DNA of 64,000 nucleotides. It comes from Candidatus Accumulibacter necessarius (GTDB lineage: Bacteria; Pseudomonadota; Gammaproteobacteria; Burkholderiales; Rhodocyclaceae). Numbering within the stretch: position 1 is the stretch's first letter; every line of letters starts with the position of its first letter. The stretch is from positions 1-64,000 of the forward strand of contig JAFLDL010000002.1 in NCBI GenBank assembly GCA_017302435.1, written 5' to 3'. The notes under the pieces are model-generated. The model did no database searches and had not been told where the DNA came from. It saw only the letters and a list, made by a program, of their open reading frames with translations. A program made the position numbers and the translations under genes. Shown here piece after piece: positions 20,636-28,689 of the stretch.

Positions 20636-21574
20636 CTATTTCAGGGGCAATCCACTACGTCCGCCAATCAGCCAGCCTGCATATTCCTTTGGCAAAGCTC
20701 CGAGTTTTTTCTCAAACAGTTCCAGGTCATCTTGCTTGAACAAGCCTCTCCACTCCCCGACTCGACCTTTGTAAAACAGCGTCTCCGCTTCCCCCTGGAA
20801 CAGTCTGGCGGTCCGTGGAATCAATGCCATGCCCTCTTCGCGCATTTTCTCAAAGCTGGCGCTATCAGCCAGTTTCGCAAGAGTTGCACGGTCAACCGAT
20901 ACCTCTATGAAATCGGCTATTCTGGCCATTTCCTCAATGAGGTTCTGCTTCAGGTCAGCATAATGAATAAACAGCAAGTTATCCCGGTGCGAAGCTGACG
21001 CATAAGTTTTTTCGAAAGCAAAATATGAGAGAAAAGGGGAACCGTCTTCCTCGCCATCAATAGCACCACGCGTAAGCCAGTTATGGAAGAACTCGGCTGG
21101 ATCCTTCGGAATCTCAGGATAAGGGCGTTGCAGCGTTAAGTCCTGAGCGCCGACTCTGTTCATCGCATCGAGTGACCGATCTGTGTGCGCCAAACAATGG
21201 TTATGGTAGGAGAGGCAGACATCCCTGCCATCCCTTGCGACATGGATGTACTTTACCTCGTCAAAAATCGGCAACCCATCCAGTGGCAGATGTGTCTTGA
21301 TAGATCGCCGATGGGACTGGCGGGCGATCTCGATAGCCAAGGATTCCACTGAGGGACCTGTCCGGCACTCCCACCATGGGAAAACCCCGTCAAGCTCAAT
21401 CGGCTTTGTCGACTGGAATATCAGCAGGCTAACTATGCGCTGAAGCCATGTGGTACCGCTTTTCGGGTAGGTGGCAACTATGACGTCCCCTTTCTTCGGG
21501 ACATAGCCTGCCCAGCGTCGGCTATCGATAAGCCAGGTTCTATATTCTTTGTTGAGGAGGGAGGAATTTGACAT
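20636..21574 (-). CDS. Sulfotransferase (PAPS-dependent, type 1 fold)
   Basis: 312 residues from the ATG at 21574. The PAPS 5'-phosphosulfate loop is VIVATYPKSGTTWLQRI (about residues 30-46) and the 3'-phosphate site is VKYIHVARDGRDVCLSYHNH. The C-terminal PAPS-dimer region RVGEWRGLFKQDDLELFEK is also typical (KGxxGxW-type, here GRVGEWR). It is predicted to sulfate a hydroxyl on a small molecule; the substrate is unknown. Base composition is visibly lower in GC than its neighbours and it starts just after the dehydrogenase stop, suggesting a transferred two-gene unit. Confidence 0.87.
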   Translation of the reverse strand: MSNSSLLNKEYRTWLIDSRRWAGYVPKKGDVIVATYPKSGTTWLQRIVSLLIFQSTKPIELDGVFPWWECRTGPSVESLAIEIARQSHRRSIKTHLPLDGLPIFDEVKYIHVARDGRDVCLSYHNHCLAHTDRSLDAMNRVGAQDLTLQRPYPEIPKDPAEFFHNWLTRGAIDGEEDGSPFLSYFAFEKTYASASHRDNLLFIHYADLKQNLIEEMARIADFIEVSVDRATLAKLADSASFEKMREEGMALIPRTARLFQGEAETLFYKGRVGEWRGLFKQDDLELFEKKLGALPKEYAGWLIGGRSGLPLK

Positions 21575-21654
21575 CACGTTGCACACCATACACTTCGGCC
21601 AGGAGAATAAATCATCATATGCACATACATGGCGAATTTCTGGCCATGTGGGCG

Positions 21655-22785
21655 TCAATCAAAGCGGCAAAGCACTTTGCAATTGTTTTGGGTAACCAGA
21701 TCGGGGGTTTTCAGGTGTTCGGCCAATTCGGAAAGACCGCTAATTACCTTGGTAACAATCTCGTCTATTGGCAAGCGACCATTTTCATATAGCGCGGCGA
21801 GTCGCTCATATATACCCCCCAAGTGCCCCCGAGAACCCATTATGGAAATGTTGCTTGAAATAATGTGGTCGACACTGTCGACAACCAATGCCCGCCCGCT
21901 ACGCGCGAGCAAGCAGACCCTCCCGTTGTGCCGCAGGCGTGTAATCGAGGCTGAAACGAGATCAAGGTCGCCAGATGTATCGATTAGGACATCAAAGACA
22001 CTATGATCGTTTTTGAACTGATCCGGTGTCAGGCTCTCATCCGCCCATTTCCGGGCAAGATTCTTGCGGTATTCAGACGGCTCAACCACACACACGAAGG
22101 ACGCCCCAAAGGCCAGTCTGCACAGCATGACAGTGAGCAAACCAATGGGCCCGGCGCCAAGAATGGCGACACAATCAGACGCAGAAACTGCTGCGTTAAC
22201 ACAGGCCAGGAATGCAACGCCTGCGGGTTCCAGACAGGCAGCGGCCTGGAGCGAGCGATCAGAATTCCCAAACCGCGAAACATCGAATGCCAATATCGCA
22301 GGGATATCCACAACCGTACCAAAAATCCCGTTTACCTCCATCCCGATCAGTTTGGAATTTAGGCACTGATTAAATTGGCCCTGGCGACATGCTTCACAAG
22401 CGTGACAAGATTGGATCGACTCGAACGCGACGAATTGGCAAACTGTCAATCCGGTAACATCGCTGGCGACTTCCAATATCTTCCCCACCCCCTCGTGACC
22501 AATTAATCTCCCCTCATCGGGAAGATAAGCTGGTGCCGAAGACTGGACATAACCCGTTAGCAGGTCCGGGTTAACGAGATGTATGTCCGTCCCGCATATG
22601 CCCGCATAGATCATCTGGACGCGTATATGCCCCGGGAAGATTGGGCCAAGCTGCCGGGATCTGATGTCCAGTTGCGGGTTTCGGTAAAGTTGATGCGGCT
22701 GCGGATTTGCGATCCCGGGAAAGGGGCTGCGCTCAGCTTGCAAATACAGGGCAGACTGTTGGTATTCGTTCAGCATCTTTGTCAA
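21655..22785 (-). CDS. Zinc-dependent medium-chain alcohol/polyol dehydrogenase
   Basis: 376 residues. The GroES-like domain contains the catalytic-zinc Cys (YAGICGTDIHL), GHEGVGKI (the GHE motif) and a four-cysteine structural zinc lobe (CHACEACRQGQFNQC). The Rossmann domain has CVAILGAGPIGLLTVMLC. It resembles the threonine/sorbitol dehydrogenase subfamily, so it probably oxidises a secondary alcohol with NAD(P). Codon and base use is AT-richer than the surrounding genome, as in the adjacent sulfotransferase. The pair may modify a shared metabolite; this is inference. Confidence 0.87.
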   Translation of the reverse strand: MTKMLNEYQQSALYLQAERSPFPGIANPQPHQLYRNPQLDIRSRQLGPIFPGHIRVQMIYAGICGTDIHLVNPDLLTGYVQSSAPAYLPDEGRLIGHEGVGKILEVASDVTGLTVCQFVAFESIQSCHACEACRQGQFNQCLNSKLIGMEVNGIFGTVVDIPAILAFDVSRFGNSDRSLQAAACLEPAGVAFLACVNAAVSASDCVAILGAGPIGLLTVMLCRLAFGASFVCVVEPSEYRKNLARKWADESLTPDQFKNDHSVFDVLIDTSGDLDLVSASITRLRHNGRVCLLARSGRALVVDSVDHIISSNISIMGSRGHLGGIYERLAALYENGRLPIDEIVTKVISGLSELAEHLKTPDLVTQNNCKVLCRFD

Positions 22786-22885
22786 AACATCTACCTCGCC
22801 ATTGGTGCTGGCTTACTGCCCTGAGTCAGCAATGCCTTAAGCCTGGAACGTTGGTTTTTACCAGTCTCGGTATGGGGGATCGAGG

Positions 22886-23239
22886 CTACGTGGAGAATAC
22901 GCACAGCGGCGACATCGGATCACCACGCGTTGTCGGCTCCACCAGGGCGTCGACATCGCTCAGCAAGCTGGCATCCTTGTCAATCAGTTTCTTTCGCCCA
23001 CCTCCGACCGCTCGCGCTCGGAGTTGCACGCCTTGCTCCCCGGCGGACACCGGCGCATTCAGTTCACTCAAACCCGCATGAATCGTGGTGCGCGACAGCC
23101 CAGTCGCCTTGGCGACCAAGCTGACGCCACCACGCCCCAGGCTCCGTGCCTCTGTCGCCGCCCAAAGGCGAAGCGCGGCCTTATCCAGCCTCCCACACAG
23201 CGCTTGATACTTGGCTTCTATGGCTAACTCTTGCTCCAT
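22886..23239 (-). pseudogene. ISAzo13-type transposase, N-terminal fragment
   Basis: 117 codons read MEQELAIEAKYQALCGRLD, RLWAATEARSLGRGGVSLVA, KATGLSRTTIHAGLSEL and VEPTTRGDPMSPL. This is the helix-turn-helix N-terminal quarter of an ISAzo13-family DDE transposase. The frame diverges right after RGDPMSPL and stops, so about three quarters of the protein is missing. It marks the edge of the low-GC sulfotransferase/dehydrogenase island. Confidence 0.75.
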
Positions 23240-23373
23240 GCCGAAACCATAGGCCAGTCACCCTAAATGTTCAAGTCTCTTATGTCTCAGATCTTTACAT
23301 TTTCTGAGATTCCGGAGGAGCTGTGGTCGCAAGCGACCGAGCTCGCCGAGCGCCTGCTCCGTCACCAGAAGGA

Positions 23374-23520
23374 AAGTGGCCCACGGCCGAACTCCACAAG
23401 ATCGAGCCGTTTCACTACCTCGTTTCCCTGCTGCGCCACTCGGCCAAGGTGGCGCTGGATCCGGCGGCCTGGATGCCCTGGAACTACACCGCAGCCCTCG
23501 CGCAGCCAGTGCTCACTTAC
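23374..23520 (+). pseudogene. C-terminal scrap of an unidentified transposase (IS66-like?)
   Basis: A short readable stretch (AELHKIEPFHYLVSLLRHSA, then DPAAWMPWNYTAAL) recalls the extreme C-terminus of IS66-type or similar transposases, which often end in a YL..LQRHA..WMPWNY pattern. No other part of such a protein is present. The identification is from memory of the motif only. Confidence 0.35.
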
Positions 23521-23728
23521 CGCCAGCACCCCTTGATCTGGCTGCCCCAGCGGCGAAAGCGCGGGCTTCCGGCAAACTGGTCCGATTCGGTACGGTCATG
23601 CGTCAGGGCTGCGAGCCCAGGTGCCAGATTGACGCCGTTTGGCCGGGGCTCATATACTCGGTGTGGCGGTGTTGGAATCTCTCTCCGTCCAATCCTTCAA
23701 AGAACCGCACTTACGCCATCATACTTTC

Positions 23729-23762
23729 GCAAGAACTTGCCAAGTTCTTGGCAAGTTCTTGC
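23729..23762. repeat. 34-bp perfect palindrome upstream of the iron transporter
   Basis: GCAAGAACTTGCCAAG, a central TT, then its exact reverse complement CTTGGCAAGTTCTTGC. The stem is 16 bp. Immediately downstream (23763-23821) come shorter copies of the same words: ACTTGCGCC twice and TTCTTGCCAAA in tandem. Its position 85 bases before the substrate-binding-protein start suggests an operator, a hairpin in the leader, or the end of a lost mobile element. Confidence 0.8.
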
Positions 23763-23772
23763 GCGCACTTGC

Positions 23773-23821
23773 GCCATCATACTTGCGCCAGTTTCTTGCC
23801 AAATTCTTGCCAAATTCTTGT
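23773..23821 (+). repeat. Tandem TTCTTGCCAAA-like repeats in the transporter leader
   Basis: TTCTTGCCAAA occurs twice back to back (about 23792-23813), and the phrase GCCATCATACTT occurs at both 23715-23726 and 23772-23783, on either side of the palindrome. The words share the CTTGCCAA core of the palindrome. Confidence 0.65.
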
Positions 23822-23846
23822 TTTCACCTTTTCTAGGAGAACAACC

Positions 23847-24902
23847 GTGGCCGACCCGAAATCCCGACCGACGACCACCCTGCTGCTGGCGTTCATCTTG
23901 GCTGCCTCGACAAGCGCCGTCGCCCAGGAGCGGGTGTTGCGCGTCATCTCTGACCGCACCGACCAGGGCGTCGTACGCCCCGTTCTGGAAGCCTTCGAGG
24001 CCCGCAGCGGCGTCAAGGTGGAAGGCGTGTTCATGGACCAGGGTCTGGTTAACAGGCTCGAATCGCGACCCACCGAGGCAGATGTGGTGATCACCAAGGA
24101 CGCCGAATTGCTTGACATTGCGGCACAGCGCGGCCTGCTTGATCCGCTCAAGTCGGCCAAAATTCGTGCCGCCGTGCCGTCGGAGTTCATGGACCCAGCC
24201 GACCGGTACTTCGTCGATGCCTACCGGGCGCGAATCATTTTCTACTCGAAGGCGCGGGTCAAACCCAGCGATCTGTCAACTTACGAAGATCTGGCAAGCC
24301 CCAAGTGGAAAGGCCGCATTTGCCTGCGCTCGGGTAGCCACGACTACAACCTGGCGCTGTTTGGGCAGTTCTTTGCCTCGTTCGGCGAGGCCAAGGCCAA
24401 GGCCGTGATCTCGGGCATTGGCAGCAATCTGGCCCGAGCACCGAAGGGCAATGACCGCGAGCAGGCCAGGGCGATCTACGAGGGCAAGTGTGACGTAGCC
24501 CTGATGAACACCTACTATCACCCAATGATGGCCGCCGAGCCCACCCAGAAGGCCTGGGCCGATGCCGTTGGCGTGTACTTCCCCAGTCAGGCCGGCAAGG
24601 GGACTTTCATCATGCGATCCGCGGCCGGCGTCACCAAGGCCACTGCCAACCGCGACCTGGCGCTCGCCTTGCTGGAGTTCATCGTTTCCAGGGAAGGTCA
24701 GCAGTTGATCGTCGACCGTACCAAGCAGTACTCGGTGCGGCCAGACGTGGCGGTGCATCCGCTCATGGTCAGGCTGGGTGCCGAGCAAGGGCTGGTGGAT
24801 GGTCGGTTCAAGATCGACTTTGTGCCGCTCGACTTGATGGCCGGCAAGCGGGAAGAGGTCATCAGGTTCGTCAACGAGATCCGCTTTGACGCCGAGCGCT
24901 AA
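23847..24902 (+). CDS. Fe(3+)-type ABC transporter, periplasmic substrate-binding protein
   Basis: 351 residues from GTG 23847, 6 bases after AGGAGA. The signal peptide is VADPKSRPTTTLLLAFILAASTSAVAQ. The mature part is a FbpA/AfuA-like type II binding protein: ERVLRVISDRTDQGVVRPVLEAFEARSGVKVEG, WKGRICLRSGSHDYNLALFGQF, YEGKCDVALMNTYYHPMM and PSQAGKGTFIMRSAAGVTKA. A tyrosine pair of the YY type (NTYYHP) is consistent with ferric-ion binding. It is first in a three-gene import operon with permease and ATPase; other metals or thiamine cannot be excluded. Confidence 0.9.
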   Translation: MADPKSRPTTTLLLAFILAASTSAVAQERVLRVISDRTDQGVVRPVLEAFEARSGVKVEGVFMDQGLVNRLESRPTEADVVITKDAELLDIAAQRGLLDPLKSAKIRAAVPSEFMDPADRYFVDAYRARIIFYSKARVKPSDLSTYEDLASPKWKGRICLRSGSHDYNLALFGQFFASFGEAKAKAVISGIGSNLARAPKGNDREQARAIYEGKCDVALMNTYYHPMMAAEPTQKAWADAVGVYFPSQAGKGTFIMRSAAGVTKATANRDLALALLEFIVSREGQQLIVDRTKQYSVRPDVAVHPLMVRLGAEQGLVDGRFKIDFVPLDLMAGKREEVIRFVNEIRFDAER

Positions 24903-24918
24903 CGCGACCTCCCTGCCG

Positions 24919-26532
24919 ATGCCCGGGTGGGCGAGCAGGCGGGCCGACATCAGCGCTGCCGGCTTGGCACGGCTGGTCTTTACGCTGGCGTTGGGAGGCT
25001 GTGCGCTGCTGCCGGCGGGCTACCTGCTGTGGGCGGCGCTGCCTGTGCTTTTCGATGGTGGGTGGCTGGCCCACTTTGCCAGCACGACGCTGCCCCACCA
25101 GGCGCGGACCAGTCTGTGGGTGGCGCTGGAGGCGGCTGTGGTGGCGTTTGCCGTCGGCGCGCTGCCGGCGGTGGTGGTGTCGCGCTTCGACTTTCGCGGC
25201 CGCCGGTTGGTCACCGTGCTGGCCTTGCTGCCGCTGCTGTTTGCGCCCTACGTGACCGCTGGAACGTGGACCGTGATGTTCTCGTGGGCGTTTTTTGAAG
25301 GACGGCATGCGCTCGCCATTCAGCACGGGCTAGCCTGTTCGCCCTACCTGTTCATCATCTTTCGAGTCGCTGCAGCACGCATCCCAAGCGCTTTTTCCGA
25401 ATTGGCGGCGGCGCTGGGTCTCGGCCCCTGGCAGCGGCTGCTGCGCGTGCACGTGCCGACCTATGCGGTGCCGGTTGCGGCCGGGCTGATGATCGTTCTT
25501 GCCCAGACCATCGGTGACTATGCGGCGGCCGAACGCCTGGGCATCGACACCTTGAGCGTCGGCGTGCATAACCTCTGGCTGGCCAGCCAGAGTTCCTCGG
25601 TGGCGGCGGTCGTCTCGGTAGTGATGATCGTGCCGGCGGTGTTCGCGGTGGCTGTGGCGGCCTGGGCAGCCACTTCGATCATCAGCCAGAATCCGATTCC
25701 GCCGGCTGCCGCCGCTGCATGTCGCAAGCCGCTCGCCCGGCCTTTGGCATGGGGGTTGGTGGGGTTCAGCCTGCTGTGCTCGCTGCCAGCCTTCTGGATC
25801 CCCGAGGTCCTCACCGTGCGCTGGGCCTGGATCAAGTGGGACCGTACCCGCTTTGCCGCCATTCCGGGCGACATGCTCAACGCGGCCGGCACGTCGCTGT
25901 GTACCGCGCTGGTAGTGGCGGCAGTCTGCGCCCTCACCGCCCTGCTGCTGCGCTCGGGTGGCCGCTCACGCCTCGCCGAACGCGCGCCCTGGCTATTCCT
26001 GAGCAACTACTTCCTGCCTTCACTGGTATTGGCGTTGGCTTTCGTGATGATGAGTGCGGACGGATCGCTGGGCGCGCAGTGGCTCGGTTCGTGGCGCGAC
26101 AGCCGCCTTCTGGTCGTGGTCTCGGAGGCCTTGCGCTTCATGCCGTTCGCCATGCTGCCGGTGCTCGACGCTCTGCGACGCACCCCGCAGGCGACCATTG
26201 AGGTCGCCCGCACGTTCGGTGCCGGGCCGGTGCGTGCGCGAATGGTGGCCTTTGCCGGGCATCTCTGGCCGGCTCTCCTGCTGGGCTGCGCGCTGGTGTT
26301 CATGGAGTCGCTCAAGGAACTGGACATGAGCCTGATGCTGCAGCCTTTCGGCTATACGTCGCCAGCGCTGAAGATCTACGCCTTCTCACGGAACCAGAAC
26401 ATGGACCGCGCGGCGGTCTGGGTATTGATCACCCAGGTTCTCATGCTGCTGCCACTGCTTCTTCTGTGCTGGCGCATGAACCGACTCGGGGCTCCCGGGC
26501 GTGCCGGCAGCGGGCAGTCAGCCGGGGCGTGA
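24919..26532 (+). CDS. ABC transporter permease, fused double unit (FbpB-like)
   Basis: 537 residues from ATG 24919, 16 bases after the binding-protein gene. About 12 hydrophobic helices are arranged as two repeats of the BPD-transport permease fold. EAA-like loops are near SAFSELAAALGLGPWQRLLRVHVP (residues about 165-190) and TIEVARTFGAGPVRARMVAFAGH (about 435-455), which dock the ATPase. This fused architecture is usual for ferric-iron importers such as FbpB. Confidence 0.9.
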   Translation: MPGWASRRADISAAGLARLVFTLALGGCALLPAGYLLWAALPVLFDGGWLAHFASTTLPHQARTSLWVALEAAVVAFAVGALPAVVVSRFDFRGRRLVTVLALLPLLFAPYVTAGTWTVMFSWAFFEGRHALAIQHGLACSPYLFIIFRVAAARIPSAFSELAAALGLGPWQRLLRVHVPTYAVPVAAGLMIVLAQTIGDYAAAERLGIDTLSVGVHNLWLASQSSSVAAVVSVVMIVPAVFAVAVAAWAATSIISQNPIPPAAAAACRKPLARPLAWGLVGFSLLCSLPAFWIPEVLTVRWAWIKWDRTRFAAIPGDMLNAAGTSLCTALVVAAVCALTALLLRSGGRSRLAERAPWLFLSNYFLPSLVLALAFVMMSADGSLGAQWLGSWRDSRLLVVVSEALRFMPFAMLPVLDALRRTPQATIEVARTFGAGPVRARMVAFAGHLWPALLLGCALVFMESLKELDMSLMLQPFGYTSPALKIYAFSRNQNMDRAAVWVLITQVLMLLPLLLLCWRMNRLGAPGRAGSGQSAGA

Positions 26533-26578
26533 TGGCTTTGGCACGGTCGTATCGAACTTTTTGCGGAGCACTCGCGAC

Positions 26579-27298
26579 ATGCTTTCAGTCAGATCTCTAT
26601 CGCGGGTGATCGCCGCTCGGGCGGTGGTGTCGGAGGTGTCCTTCAATATGGCGCCAGGGGAGGTTCTCGCCATCCTGGGTCCGTCAGGCAGCGGCAAGAC
26701 GTCCCTGCTGCGCATGATCGCCGGCTTCGATGCGCCCACCCGTGGCAGCGTGCATCTGCATGGCCAGGAGGTTTCAACCGCCGGCAAAGTGCGCGTGGCG
26801 CCCGAGCACCGGGAGGTGGCACTCGCGTTCCAGGATGCCACCCTGTTTTCACACCTCGATGCCGTGGGCAATGCCGCTTTTGCCATCCGGGCGGTTGACA
26901 AGGCGACGCGGCAGGCACGGGCCCGCGAGGTGTTGCGCGACATGGGATTGACGGCGATGGACGGCCGCGATGTAGCCACCCTGTCCGGCGGCGAGGCGCA
27001 GCGTGTTTCGCTGGCCCGGGCGCTCGCCGCAGATGCCAGGCTGCTGCTGCTCGATGAGCCCTTCGGCAATGTCGATCGCGTCACCCGCGCTGATCTGCTG
27101 GTACGTCTGAAGGCCAGGCTGGCCACTGGCCTGGGGGCGATCATCATCACCCACGATCCGGCAGATGCCGTTGAACTGGGTGCCCGCGTGCTGCTGATGC
27201 GTGATGGAGCGGTGACGGCCGACGGCTCGCACGAGGCCATTGCCACCGGCCAGATGGGCGAATGGGAGCGCTCGTTCCTGCTGGCGGGCAACAACTGA
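26579..27298 (+). CDS. ABC transporter ATP-binding protein (FbpC-like)
   Basis: 239 residues from ATG 26579. Walker A is GPSGSGKTSLLRMIAG (about residues 36-50), the signature is LSGGEAQRVSLARALA, Walker B is LLLLDEPFGNVD, and the switch histidine is in IIITHDPADA. It powers the binding protein and permease encoded just upstream. It lacks the C-terminal TOBE extension of full-length FbpC proteins, so the domain is compact. Confidence 0.92.
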   Translation: MLSVRSLSRVIAARAVVSEVSFNMAPGEVLAILGPSGSGKTSLLRMIAGFDAPTRGSVHLHGQEVSTAGKVRVAPEHREVALAFQDATLFSHLDAVGNAAFAIRAVDKATRQARAREVLRDMGLTAMDGRDVATLSGGEAQRVSLARALAADARLLLLDEPFGNVDRVTRADLLVRLKARLATGLGAIIITHDPADAVELGARVLLMRDGAVTADGSHEAIATGQMGEWERSFLLAGNN

Positions 27299-27453
27299 TC
27301 AGGCGGGCTTCGAGCAGACGGGGAGCCAGGAAAGAAATTGCCAACAGCCCGGCTGGTTGGCCAAAGAGGCTTTGTTTCTACCGGACCCTCTTCCCGGCGG
27401 CCAATGCTGTGCCGCAACAGTTCCCCGCGAGGGAGTTTTGCCGGACCCTCGGC

Positions 27454-27459
27454 TATAAT
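27454..27459 (+). promoter_or_regulatory. Probable -10 box before the adenosyltransferase gene
   Basis: TATAAT lies 27 bases before the ATG at 27486. No clear -35 box is visible at the expected distance. Confidence 0.3.
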
Positions 27460-27485
27460 CCTGTTTTTTGATCAGGAATTGCGGC

Positions 27486-28046
27486 ATGGGCAATCGTCTC
27501 TCGAAAATCGTGACCCGCACTGGCGACGCCGGTACCACCGGCCTGGGTGACGGCACCAGGGTCGCCAAGGACAGCCTGCGGGTCGAGACGATGGGGCAGG
27601 TTGACGAGCTGAACTCGACTATCGGGCTGTTGTTGACCGAAGACATGCCGGATCAGATCCGGCAGGCACTGATCGGCGTTCAGCACGACCTCTTTGACCT
27701 CGGCGGTGAGTTGTGCATTCCGGGAATGACCATGATCAACGAGGCGCAGGTCAACCGGCTCGAAGACCTGGTCGAGCAGTTCAATGCCGATCTCTCGCCG
27801 CTCAAGGACTTCATCCTGCCGGGCGGTACCCGCGCCGCCGCCGTCGCGCACCTCGCCCGGACGGTCTGCCGCCGGGCCGAACGCTGCATGGTGCACCTGG
27901 CGAGTACCGAAACGGTCTCCGACTTTGCCCGCAAGTACCTGAATCGCCTGTCTGATCTGATGTTTGTTCTGGGCCGTGCGCTGAATCAGGCCGGCGGCTG
28001 CGGCGACGTGCTGTGGGTGCAAGGGAAGAATCGTGGCAGCGCGTGA
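27486..28046 (+). CDS. pduO: Cob(I)alamin adenosyltransferase, PduO type
   Basis: 186 residues from ATG 27486 (MGNRLSKIVTRTGDAGTTGLGDGTRV). The N-terminal TRTGDxGxTxLxDG motif binds ATP. FILPGGTRAAAVAHLARTVCRRAER and YLNRLSDLMFVLGRALN are the other conserved blocks. It transfers the 5'-deoxyadenosyl group of ATP to cob(I)alamin, making coenzyme B12. It fits functionally with cobS/cobC and the nickel/cobalt uptake genes in this window. Confidence 0.95.
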   Translation: MGNRLSKIVTRTGDAGTTGLGDGTRVAKDSLRVETMGQVDELNSTIGLLLTEDMPDQIRQALIGVQHDLFDLGGELCIPGMTMINEAQVNRLEDLVEQFNADLSPLKDFILPGGTRAAAVAHLARTVCRRAERCMVHLASTETVSDFARKYLNRLSDLMFVLGRALNQAGGCGDVLWVQGKNRGSA

Positions 28047-28098
28047 TCGCGCGTTTGCGTTTGCAGAGAGCAATCACCCTCTTTGATGGAGTGTCACC

Positions 28099-28656
28099 AT
28101 GGCGACCAGCATTACAGTCATCACCACTGCCAACCGCGCGCGGCGTTTTGCGCAGACCGACGACGCCAGCATGGACCAGATACTCGACAGCCTCAAGCGC
28201 AGCGGCCAGCTGTTCGCGGGCAAGCCGCTGATCATTGGGTCGGCCGCTCAGACGGAGGTGTTCTCCGCGTCGGCGATTGCCTGCGTGGAAATCGAAACCG
28301 ATCGCGATCTGAGCGACCACGTGCCCAGCCCACTGAACCTGACGCTTACCGCCCTGACCGCCGAGCAACGGGCCGAGCCGTTTGCAGGCGGGCTCGAAGG
28401 CGACAACTTCAAGGTGCGGATAGAGTTCTTCTTCCTCGGCGGCTATTCCCTGTACACCAGCGCCGAGGGGGTTCGCAAGGCCGCCCTGGCCGAGCGGCTG
28501 ATGAACCTGACCGGTCTTTTTGAACGTCCGGTGATCAACTATCGACTGGCACAAGGCGGTGTCGGCCTGATGAATCCGCATGCCATGACCCGTTTTGTGA
28601 TCAACCCCGGGGTGCCCGACCTGCCGCGAGATGCCTGGGTGGCAGAAGCAGTCTAA
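28099..28656 (+). CDS. Hypothetical protein, 185 aa
   Basis: The ATG at 28099 opens MATSITVITTANRARRFAQTDDAS. There is no signal peptide, membrane helix or recognised motif. The composition is ordinary for the genome and the frame is unbroken, so it is likely a real gene. The C-terminal part (NPHAMTRFVINPGVPDLPRD) looks structured. It begins 52 bases after pduO and may be co-transcribed with it, and is convergent with the TIR gene. Confidence 0.65.
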   Translation: MATSITVITTANRARRFAQTDDASMDQILDSLKRSGQLFAGKPLIIGSAAQTEVFSASAIACVEIETDRDLSDHVPSPLNLTLTALTAEQRAEPFAGGLEGDNFKVRIEFFFLGGYSLYTSAEGVRKAALAERLMNLTGLFERPVINYRLAQGGVGLMNPHAMTRFVINPGVPDLPRDAWVAEAV

Positions 28657-28689
28657 GCCTGGCGGCTGCACGCTTCCGGCTCGGCGCTC

